DNA from: an uncultured Prevotella sp.
GTDB lineage: Bacteria; Bacteroidota; Bacteroidia; Bacteroidales; Bacteroidaceae
Assembly: GCA_937874345.1 (NCBI GenBank)
Contig: CALNBT010000084.1
Span: 1 to 22,058, forward strand
Direction of reading: 5' to 3'
Length of the DNA: 22,058 bases
The notes below the pieces were generated by a model, which had not been told where the DNA came from, ran no database searches, and worked only from the letters and a program-made list of their open reading frames with translations. The position numbers and the translations under genes are program-made. This document shows, piece by piece, positions 15,061-22,058 of this stretch (its first letter is position 1; each line of letters opens with the position of its first letter).

Positions 15061-16995
15061 TCAATTTGCCGTTTTTTGAAATACAATATTCTTGATGACA
15101 ACCTCGGTGTTTTCGGGATTACCGCCAAAGTCAAAGAACAATGAAATGCGATCCATATCTGCGGGAGCAACCTGAGCTGGAAATTTAATAACATTGTCTT
15201 CACCTCCAGTAAGATTAACATTTTTCACAAAGAAAAAAATGTTATCATTATCACCACCACCGTATTTTACCAGTTTGACAGTTACATTCTTCAAATCAAC
15301 ATTTGGATTCATGATACATCCAAAATCATATACTTCATCCTTTTTGCAGGTCAAATTGGTATAGAACGCAGTTTGACATTGCCATTGGGCTGCTGTAGCC
15401 AGTGGGTATGTTAGCGTATATTTGTTTCCTGCATGAACAAATCCTGGAGAATTAGCATAAGGAGCCCAGTTGGCGTCTGCATAGAAGAAGAACATTTCTG
15501 GATCTCCAGCATCAACTGTTTTCCAAAGGTTTGTAGCAGTATCATATGCATATGGTTCGACTACGACCGGAACATCTGAAGGATGCCCTGCTCCATCATC
15601 ACAGTCATGCTCCTTAAGAACAACGTCAGATATTTTTACATCTGTTCCTGCAGGTGCACCGCCAAAGTCAAGTATAAGATTAACCTTGTCCATATCAATA
15701 CCAGCCATATTGTCTTTGTAGAAAACTATTGGATCGCCAGCTGTAAGATCTACCCTATCTGCAAAATAGAAAGTATTATCATCGCCATTTTTAACTAACT
15801 TAACAGTAACACCCTTGATATCTTGTGTTGGTGTCAACTTGACCGAAAAGTCGTAATTTGTAGCAGCATTGGACGTCATGTCAGTCAAGAACTTGACTTG
15901 AGCCTGCCACTGCAAAGAAGATGCTTCCGGTAAAGTAACTGTATAGGATCCACTTCCATTGTCCTTAAAACCGATAGGCTGCGTATTCGGAGTCCATCCG
16001 TCTCCATTGGCATAATAAAATTCATTTGTATAATGCATGGACTTCCACAAGTTACAATCGCTACTATACGTATAACCGCCAAAGCCCTTGGGAACATCAG
16101 GATCGCTTGTCAAAATGAAGTGCCAGGCAATATTTCCATTGTCATAAACGAGTTCCATTGACTTGGCTGTGATTTTCTCAACACGGAAACGCGGTGTGTT
16201 CCACTGATCATCATTCGAAATATAGGGGAATTGGGTATGATTAGGAAAAACAAGATAAACACAATCCTGGGTCTTTCCTTCAGAGTCTTTCCATGTTCCT
16301 GATTCTAACTTGATATCTGTAGTCTGTGCACTTACTTTCGCCATATAATCTTTTCCATCCGCTGTTTTGTCAGAAGGAAATACCTGGGTACATCCTGTAT
16401 TGACATACATCGTTCCGCCATCACCAGGAGAGTAAGCATAAGAGCCTGCATCATCACCTGCATTGGCAAAAGCAAAGGTTAGCCGATCATCGTAAACACC
16501 CCAATCTTTCTTTTCTTCTGGTTGGGCTTTCCACCAGTCTACACCTGAAGTGCCAGAAGGACCGCAAGCAATATGACCAATCGCAGTGTGATCAATACGC
16601 CAAGCTTTTCCACTCAAGCGATCGTTATAAGTTTTCCAATCAACGAGTGTCTTATCAAATGTGAAATCTTTTTTGACTGCTGCCTGCGAAATGCCATTGC
16701 GATTGGCAAGATGCAATTCAATACTGTAAGTTCCTGCTTTTTTATTAGACCAGTTTACTTGGTTCAATGTAGAATACTCTGCACCATTAATAATCCAAAC
16801 AGGATAAACATTTTCTGTTGCCGGCAATACTGCTGTCATCTGGTTTACTGTCTGATCAACAGTTAGTTGAAAGTCTACACCTTCCATCGTGGGCAATCCT
16901 TTTTGATCTGCTCCGACAAATTCTTCCGGAGAACAAGCCGCGATAATGGCAGAAAACAAAAATAAACCTGTGATATATTTAACTATATGTTTCAT
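15061..16995 (-). CDS. Surface glycan-binding lipoprotein with tandem C-terminal binding modules
   Basis: 644 residues. The lipobox IIAAC puts the lipid on Cys21. After it come a PKD/Ig-like domain (about 38-115), a middle beta-rich region (about 118-300) with a WW and a YDD motif (GVDWWKAQPEEKKDWGVYDD), and two homologous modules (about 308-463 and 482-643). Each starts NLWK, continues with an aromatic stretch (EFYYANGDGW / MFFFYADANW), then QWQ, YDF, VTVKLVK, and ends DFGG plus a final beta strand. They resemble CBM4/9-like jelly-roll folds. Position after SusCD makes it the SusE/SGBP-type glycan-binding protein of the locus. No catalytic motif was seen. It lies 52 nt after susD. Ligand specificity (beta-glucan) is inferred from the GH16 neighbour. 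Confidence 0.85.
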   Translation of the reverse strand: MKHIVKYITGLFLFSAIIAACSPEEFVGADQKGLPTMEGVDFQLTVDQTVNQMTAVLPATENVYPVWIINGAEYSTLNQVNWSNKKAGTYSIELHLANRNGISQAAVKKDFTFDKTLVDWKTYNDRLSGKAWRIDHTAIGHIACGPSGTSGVDWWKAQPEEKKDWGVYDDRLTFAFANAGDDAGSYAYSPGDGGTMYVNTGCTQVFPSDKTADGKDYMAKVSAQTTDIKLESGTWKDSEGKTQDCVYLVFPNHTQFPYISNDDQWNTPRFRVEKITAKSMELVYDNGNIAWHFILTSDPDVPKGFGGYTYSSDCNLWKSMHYTNEFYYANGDGWTPNTQPIGFKDNGSGSYTVTLPEASSLQWQAQVKFLTDMTSNAATNYDFSVKLTPTQDIKGVTVKLVKNGDDNTFYFADRVDLTAGDPIVFYKDNMAGIDMDKVNLILDFGGAPAGTDVKISDVVLKEHDCDDGAGHPSDVPVVVEPYAYDTATNLWKTVDAGDPEMFFFYADANWAPYANSPGFVHAGNKYTLTYPLATAAQWQCQTAFYTNLTCKKDEVYDFGCIMNPNVDLKNVTVKLVKYGGGDNDNIFFFVKNVNLTGGEDNVIKFPAQVAPADMDRISLFFDFGGNPENTEVVIKNIVFQKTAN

Positions 16996-17047
16996 TTTTT
17001 AGCTGTTTATATTTATTTCTCATCTTTTTATGAAATCCTTGAAGTTA

Positions 17048-18577
17048 TCAATATCCTTCATTTTGAACGAGATTTGGAGATGTATCTAACTCTGAAATAG
17101 GAATTGGCACATATTTATTGAATGGTGCCCAGGTCTTCGTTCGATAGCCGTACTCGTCAGGAATCAAATAGGTTGCAGCTTTTCCAGTGCGGACCAAATC
17201 CCAATAACGTTTTCCTTCACCAACAAACTCCAACCTTCTTTCTTGGATGATGTTATCCTCAGTTATGCTTGTCAAATCAGTAAGACCTGCACGTTTATGT
17301 ACTTCGTTTGTATATTTCAAAGCAGAAGAAGCATCTCCTGTTGCTAAAGACAACTCTGCTGCATTCAGCAATGTTTCTGCGAAACGATATACACGCAAAT
17401 TATTATTATAATTTAAGTTTTTATCAAAGCCTGCATCTTTATTATTAGCGCTTTGTGCTATATACTTTCCTAACCATAGACCTGTATCTTCATAACGTTT
17501 GGTATATTCAACACCACGACCATCAAAACAAGTAACGTCTCGACGTTGATCTGCTTCATCAAAAATAGCATAGGTCTCCAGACGAACAGGCATGAAGCCC
17601 CATCCATCTGTGCCTGCATCAATTCCTTTTCCACCAGGCCAAGAGTTTGGACTGATCAGCGTTGGCAAAACAGTACCACCCGTTGCAAGAGGGCTTGACC
17701 AACCGCGTAGGTTATTGTCATCATTGTAGTTGATTTCAAAAATACTTTCTTTGCTCCACTCTCCACTCTCCAGCCAAATATCAGCATAATGATCCATCAA
17801 CCCATAAGAAGGATCGTTGATAATGGCCTTCATGTATTCAAGTGCTTTCGGATAACGAGTTTGATCCTTTTGGTACATAACCATCTCAGCATACAACATA
17901 TATCCCATTGCCTGTGAAACTCGCCCAATATTCTTATCCGTCGCAGAATTATCTTTCCATTCCATTGGAAGTACATTACTATTCAAAACATCTTCCAATT
18001 CTGCAATCAACTTTTGATAAACTTCATCAGCTTTAAGCTGATCTGCTTGATACGGCAACTCTAAATTTTCCAAGTAAAATGGAATATTACCAAAGAAATG
18101 CCACAACATATTATAATAGTAAACACGAAGTAATCTAGCCTGTGCTACATAAAGTTGTTTATGAGCATCAGTCAAATCCGTACCCCATTGTACATATTTC
18201 AAGACATCATTACAGCGTTTGATGCCTGAATAATCGATTGTCCATAATGATCCGAGAGTATTGGTTGCATCTCCTTCGAAATTAAACAACTTTTGCCAAT
18301 TGAGCATATCACCAGCATTGGCGCCACCAACCCAAACATTGTCACTCATGATTTCGCTGCAGATATTCACACAGTTGTAATTACCGAGCCCCCAATCTGG
18401 CCAATGCAAGGGATCGTATGCAGCGGTCAGTGCTTCAAAAATATGGGCATCAGTTGTATAATATTGTTCGATAGGCTCACCCGAAGGATTTGTTACATCC
18501 AAGAAATTATCACTACATGAAGTAAAGGTGATGGCTCCTAGAATTAAGCCTAATGATATTGTTTTCGTCATTTTCAT
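17048..18577 (-). CDS. SusD/RagB-family nutrient-binding lipoprotein
   Basis: A 509-residue lipoprotein with lipobox TFTSC (Cys21), followed by SDNFLDVTNPSG, the usual SusD mature start. The N-terminal TPR-rich SusD-like part contains LWTIDYSGIKRCNDVLKYV and ARLLRVYYYNMLWHFFGNIPF. The C-terminal RagB/SusD part contains VYRFAETLLNAAEL and the conserved NIIQERRLEFVGEGKRYWDL, ending in FNKYVPIPISEL. It sits on the outer face of the outer membrane as the lid of the SusC channel, delivering oligosaccharides. It starts 21 nt after susC, so the two are co-transcribed. An alternative start two codons later (M3) is possible. The substrate is inferred from neighbours. Confidence 0.95.
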   Translation of the reverse strand: MKMTKTISLGLILGAITFTSCSDNFLDVTNPSGEPIEQYYTTDAHIFEALTAAYDPLHWPDWGLGNYNCVNICSEIMSDNVWVGGANAGDMLNWQKLFNFEGDATNTLGSLWTIDYSGIKRCNDVLKYVQWGTDLTDAHKQLYVAQARLLRVYYYNMLWHFFGNIPFYLENLELPYQADQLKADEVYQKLIAELEDVLNSNVLPMEWKDNSATDKNIGRVSQAMGYMLYAEMVMYQKDQTRYPKALEYMKAIINDPSYGLMDHYADIWLESGEWSKESIFEINYNDDNNLRGWSSPLATGGTVLPTLISPNSWPGGKGIDAGTDGWGFMPVRLETYAIFDEADQRRDVTCFDGRGVEYTKRYEDTGLWLGKYIAQSANNKDAGFDKNLNYNNNLRVYRFAETLLNAAELSLATGDASSALKYTNEVHKRAGLTDLTSITEDNIIQERRLEFVGEGKRYWDLVRTGKAATYLIPDEYGYRTKTWAPFNKYVPIPISELDTSPNLVQNEGY

Positions 18578-18598
18578 ATTATTTAAGAATAAAAGGAG

Positions 18599-21500
18599 TT
18601 AGAATGTAAGATTAAAGCCGACTGTCCAAGTACGAGCTTGAGGATAAACACCTCTATCAATTCCTAAAGAAGTTCCGCCTGAAGATATTTCTGGGTCAAA
18701 GCCCCAATATTTTGTCCAAGTTATAAGATTCTCTGCCATAACGTATACCCTTAATCTCTCAACAAAGACTTTACGAGTCAAGACACTTGGCAAAGTATAT
18801 CCTAATTGTATATTTTTGAGTCTGAGATATGATCCATCACAAACATATAAATCTGAGATTTGCCAGTTGACCGCATCATTTAACTTAAGCATTGGATATT
18901 TGTTTGATGTTCCAGGTCCAGTCCAACGACCAAGCATCCATGATGGGAAATTACCTGAGAAAACATCTGTACGGTGGGTACCATCAAAGACATTTACGCC
19001 AGTTACACCTTGCAGGAAAACATTTAAATCAAATCCTTTCCAATCTGCGTTGGCATTCAAACCAAAAGTCCATTTTGGGGTACCATTGCCAATATTTGTA
19101 CGATCATCAGGAGTTATCTTACCATTACCATCTACATCGACAAATCTTACATCACCAGGATGTGCATCGGGTTGAATCAGATTTCCATCTTTATTTTGAT
19201 AAGCGTTTACTTCATCTTGGGTCTGGAAGATGCCGTTTGTCTTATAACCATAGTAATATGGGAAAGGTTGTCCATTCATTCCACGAGAAACGGAACCACC
19301 TTGAATACCTTGAATACCATCGAATGAAATATAACCCGATTGATTACCAAGATAGGTCAGTTCATTCTTTAAATAAGATGCATTTCCTTTCACAGAGAAT
19401 CTTGCGTCTGAAACGTTCCATTTATAGCCTAACTCAAATTCAACTCCACTATTTTTCATATCGCCAACATTGGCCAAAGGAGCTGATTCACCGACATATC
19501 CGGGAATAGGTAAATCAATGATCATACCATTTGTTTTCTTGATAAAATAGTCAACTGTGAATGTCAACGCATTATTTAAGAATCCAAAATCAATACCTAA
19601 GTCAGTTTGCTCACTTTCTTCCCATTTCAAATTAGGATTGGCAAGTCCTGAAGCCTTAGATCCGATGTATAATGTTGTAGATTTACCAAACAAATAGTTG
19701 TTTCCCATGGCATTATTTACAGTATATCTGAAATCACCAATGTTTTCGTTACCATTCTTACCCCAGCTAAATCGAACCTTTGCATTGCTCAACCATTTTG
19801 GCAAAGAACTCTTTAAATATGGTTCATTGATTACATTCCATCCGACAGACATGGATGGGAATACACCATATTTATTATTTGATCCAAACCGAGAACTTCC
19901 ATCACGCCTGATTGAAGCCTGCAACATATAGCGTTCTGCATAGTTGTATGAAACTCGTCCGAAAAGAGAAGATAGACGATGCTCTGTCCACGGTCCACCA
20001 CCAACACTATATTGAACAACTGCTGTCCCACTCTTAGCATCAACAACAACATCTCCCGTTGCATAATTTATTGAGGGTTTGTCTGGGTTAACCAAATTCC
20101 AACGACTACCAGACAAATCTGAATCATTTGAACGCAATGCTGATTGACCCAACAAGACGCTAAAACTATGGTCGCCAATTGTATTGTCATACGACAAAAC
20201 GTTTTCGAGCTGCCAAGTCCATCCTTGTGCTTTATATGAGCTAGCACTTGTATGTTCCTGCCTAGAATTTCCTGATAAATAATACAAAGATCGGACTGAT
20301 CCGTCATTTCCCCAGAATGAGATATCAGGGCTATAAGTGAAACGATATTTCAAATGATCCCATATTCCCAATTCAAAAGAGAAATTTGAAACAATTTTAT
20401 GACTCCAATTTTGTGTTGCAGGTATCTGCATCATGGCCAAAGGATTATTCATTTCATTATATGTACCACTTGCACCTGGTATAGTATAAGGATTACCATT
20501 TGCATCACTTATAAGTGTATAGCTAGAAAATTTATCTCTCAATTGTTGTGCAGCAACTGGATCTGTTACTGTAGGAGCCAACAATGGTGCGAGGTACAAA
20601 GCACTACCTAAGATCGAACCGAACTCTGAATTAGTAGAAATTGCTGTAGAATTGACACGAGCATAAGATACATTCACCGTTAAATTCAACTTGTTTAAGA
20701 AATTTCTTTCTTTCGTTAGATCAAACAAAGTATAATTTGTGTTGCTACGAAGTGTCAGACGGTCATAATTAGATTGATTATGATTTCCACCTACAATACC
20801 ATCCTGTTTGAAGAATCCTAATGACAAGTAATAATTTACTTTTTCTGATGCACCGCTGATTGATAAATCATGGTTAGAAACAGGAGCATTGTCATTAAAA
20901 ACAAGATCTTGCCAATTAGTTCCAAAACCTACGATTGGCTGTCCATTACTATCAACCAAATTATATGGATCTGCATATTTTGGTGCTTGACCGGCATTCA
21001 AGTACATTTCATTTTGTAGAATGGCATAATCTGTAGCACCTGTTACTTGTCTCTTACGCCAAGCACTTTGCCACCCTTGTGAGAAGTTATAACTGATTTG
21101 TGTTTTTCCTTCTTTACCTTTTTTGGTCGTAACCAAAATTACACCATTTCCTCCACGTGAACCATAGATTGCTGCAGATGCGGCATCCTTAAGAACTTCT
21201 ATGCTGGAAATATCATTTGGATTCACATAATCAAGCCCACCTTCTATAGGCATACCATCTACGATATATAGAGGATCACTATCATTAATGGTACCATTTC
21301 CTCTAATACGAATCTTAGGAGCTGCACCAGGTTGTCCAGAAGAAGATGTCACATTGACACCAGCTGCAAGACCTTTCAGCGCATTATCCATTCTCACGGG
21401 CATCTTTCCAAGTAAATCTTCTGAACTTACTTTGGCAATAGCGGCAGTGACAACACTTTTTTTCTGAACTCCATATCCAATAACAATTACATCATTTAGG

Positions 21501-21793
21501 ATTGCTGCATCACTCTCCAAAACAACCTTCATGTTATTGGAAGCAGGTACTTCAATTGTCTTGTAACCGATATACGAGAATACAAGCACCGCATTTGGAT
21601 CAACCGAAATAATAAATTGACCGTCGGCATCAGTAATACTTCCATTGGATGTACCTTTCTGAATTACCGATGCACCAATTACAAGATTGCCATCGCTGTC
21701 CGAAACAACACCTTTACAGATTGTTTTTTGAGCAAAGGCTGCTAATGACATAAGTAATACCAATAGCATTGAGAAAAACCTTCTTTGTTTCAT
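18599..21793 (-). CDS. SusC/RagA-family TonB-linked outer-membrane transporter
   Basis: 1064 residues, typical for SusC. Signal peptide 1-21 (ends AAFA before QKT), a carboxypeptidase-regulatory-like domain (about 25-92, GVVSDSDGNLVIGASV ... FSYIGYKTIEV), the plug domain (about 103-228) with the signatures ALKGLAAGVNV, DPLYIVDGMP and the SusC-typical IEVLKDAASAAIYGSRGGNG, then a 22-strand-type barrel to a C-terminal Phe (FNLTF). It imports oligosaccharides released at the surface, using TonB energy, in complex with the SusD encoded 21 nt downstream. First gene of the locus with its own promoter upstream. No STN (anti-sigma interacting) domain is seen, so regulation through an ECF sigma/anti-sigma pair is unlikely. 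Confidence 0.97.
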   Translation of the reverse strand: MKQRRFFSMLLVLLMSLAAFAQKTICKGVVSDSDGNLVIGASVIQKGTSNGSITDADGQFIISVDPNAVLVFSYIGYKTIEVPASNNMKVVLESDAAILNDVIVIGYGVQKKSVVTAAIAKVSSEDLLGKMPVRMDNALKGLAAGVNVTSSSGQPGAAPKIRIRGNGTINDSDPLYIVDGMPIEGGLDYVNPNDISSIEVLKDAASAAIYGSRGGNGVILVTTKKGKEGKTQISYNFSQGWQSAWRKRQVTGATDYAILQNEMYLNAGQAPKYADPYNLVDSNGQPIVGFGTNWQDLVFNDNAPVSNHDLSISGASEKVNYYLSLGFFKQDGIVGGNHNQSNYDRLTLRSNTNYTLFDLTKERNFLNKLNLTVNVSYARVNSTAISTNSEFGSILGSALYLAPLLAPTVTDPVAAQQLRDKFSSYTLISDANGNPYTIPGASGTYNEMNNPLAMMQIPATQNWSHKIVSNFSFELGIWDHLKYRFTYSPDISFWGNDGSVRSLYYLSGNSRQEHTSASSYKAQGWTWQLENVLSYDNTIGDHSFSVLLGQSALRSNDSDLSGSRWNLVNPDKPSINYATGDVVVDAKSGTAVVQYSVGGGPWTEHRLSSLFGRVSYNYAERYMLQASIRRDGSSRFGSNNKYGVFPSMSVGWNVINEPYLKSSLPKWLSNAKVRFSWGKNGNENIGDFRYTVNNAMGNNYLFGKSTTLYIGSKASGLANPNLKWEESEQTDLGIDFGFLNNALTFTVDYFIKKTNGMIIDLPIPGYVGESAPLANVGDMKNSGVEFELGYKWNVSDARFSVKGNASYLKNELTYLGNQSGYISFDGIQGIQGGSVSRGMNGQPFPYYYGYKTNGIFQTQDEVNAYQNKDGNLIQPDAHPGDVRFVDVDGNGKITPDDRTNIGNGTPKWTFGLNANADWKGFDLNVFLQGVTGVNVFDGTHRTDVFSGNFPSWMLGRWTGPGTSNKYPMLKLNDAVNWQISDLYVCDGSYLRLKNIQLGYTLPSVLTRKVFVERLRVYVMAENLITWTKYWGFDPEISSGGTSLGIDRGVYPQARTWTVGFNLTF

Positions 21794-21853
21794 GTTTTAA
21801 TATTTAGGATTAACGTTTTTATTTATAATTTGAGACTATTTAGGCTGTCTTTG

Positions 21854-21884
21854 CAAAGATATCATATTTTTATTTATGAAACAA
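21854..21884 (-). promoter_or_regulatory. Promoter of the susC-susD-SGBP-GH16 operon
   Basis: On the minus strand TTG (21884-21882), a 20-bp spacer and TATCTTTG (21861-21854). The predicted start is near 21850, giving a leader of about 55 nt before the susC ATG at 21793. The downstream genes have no comparable element. Confidence 0.7.
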
Positions 21885-21962
21885 CAACAAAAAAGATAAA
21901 AGTGGATAAATCTTTCATCAATATCACATCTAAAAACATATAAATCAATAAGATATGAAAAT

Positions 21963-21982
21963 CTAGAAGGTGCTAGAAGGTG
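21963..21982. repeat. Perfect 10-bp tandem direct repeat upstream of susC
   Basis: CTAGAAGGTG occurs twice head-to-tail (21963-21972 and 21973-21982), about 80 bp upstream of the -33 element of the operon promoter. One-turn spacing fits a dimeric activator binding the same DNA face. This makes it a candidate site for the locus regulator. Confidence 0.55.
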
Positions 21983-22008
21983 GAAAGAACAAAGAGGGAA
22001 AAAGGTAA

Positions 22009-22058
22009 TTAATCATTTACAATCTCTTTAAATTCAATAAGTCTACCCATAAAATTAG
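22009..22058 (-). CDS. Possible 3' tail of a gene entering from the right
   Basis: On the minus strand a frame open from the window edge ends with ...GRLIEFKEIVND and a TAA at 22011-22009. Only about 15 codons are visible, so no product can be named and the frame may be chance. Confidence 0.25.
   Translation of the reverse strand, partial: NFMGRLIEFKEIVND

Noticed and set aside
18892..19509. 205-codon plus-strand reading frame inside susC
   Set aside because: It is antisense to the well-conserved barrel region of SusC and His/Tyr/Leu-rich, a typical shadow of the opposite strand.
1..22058. CRISPR arrays, tRNA/rRNA genes, insertion sequences or phage genes
   Set aside because: No regularly spaced repeats, no tRNA-like cloverleaf ends, and no transposase, integrase or phage motifs were seen on either strand.

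Overview
The window looks like AT-rich chromosomal DNA from a member of the Bacteroidales, most likely a Prevotella-type organism. The case rests on three things: SusC/SusD/surface-lipoprotein genes in tandem, a BACON-domain glycanase, and Bacteroidetes-type promoters. Five places carry the -7 sequence TATCTTTG, and the four clearest have a TTG or TTTG element 19-20 bases upstream. No tRNA, rRNA, CRISPR array, transposase or integrase was seen.

Left part (1-7400), housekeeping and envelope genes in both orientations. The 3' end of a ClpC-type AAA+ chaperone gene runs into a strong terminator and converges on riboflavin synthase (ribE, minus strand). Upstream of ribE is a roughly 200-nt structured RNA element with its own promoter and a closing stem followed by a T-run. 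It does not match the FMN riboswitch consensus. An orphan TolC-type outer-membrane protein follows, with two dyads around its promoter. A minus-strand pair comes next: a HAD phosphatase (gph) lies 3 nt downstream of a shortened 4-alpha-glucanotransferase (MalQ/GH77)-like protein. That protein keeps its starch-binding (CBM20) half, but its catalytic half has collapsed and the nucleophile aspartate is replaced. Its promoter sits almost on its start codon, so the mRNA is probably leaderless. Divergent from it is mltG, an endolytic peptidoglycan transglycosylase.

Middle (7500-11500): a plus-strand cluster of glutaminyl-tRNA synthetase (glnS), a TPR-repeat protein and a DedA-family membrane protein. 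The gaps are 33-36 nt, so this is probably one transcription unit.

Right part (11550-21900), all minus strand: a compact polysaccharide utilisation locus. In transcription order it has SusC transporter, SusD lipoprotein, a surface glycan-binding lipoprotein with a tandemly duplicated C-terminal domain, and a BACON-GH16 lipoprotein with a laminarinase-type active site. After a gene-poor 0.7-kb gap comes a membrane-anchored TPR/helix-turn-helix protein resembling the DUF6377 family, the likely local regulator. The expected substrate is a beta-1,3-glucan or mixed-linkage beta-glucan: the GH16 enzyme cuts it at the surface, the lipoproteins hold it, and SusCD imports the oligosaccharides. No GH3 or other periplasmic glucosidase is in the window.

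The items most worth a second look are the inactive-looking MalQ paralogue with its leaderless promoter, the structured RNA upstream of ribE, the duplicated binding module, the membrane-anchored regulator, and a perfect 10-bp tandem repeat upstream of susC.
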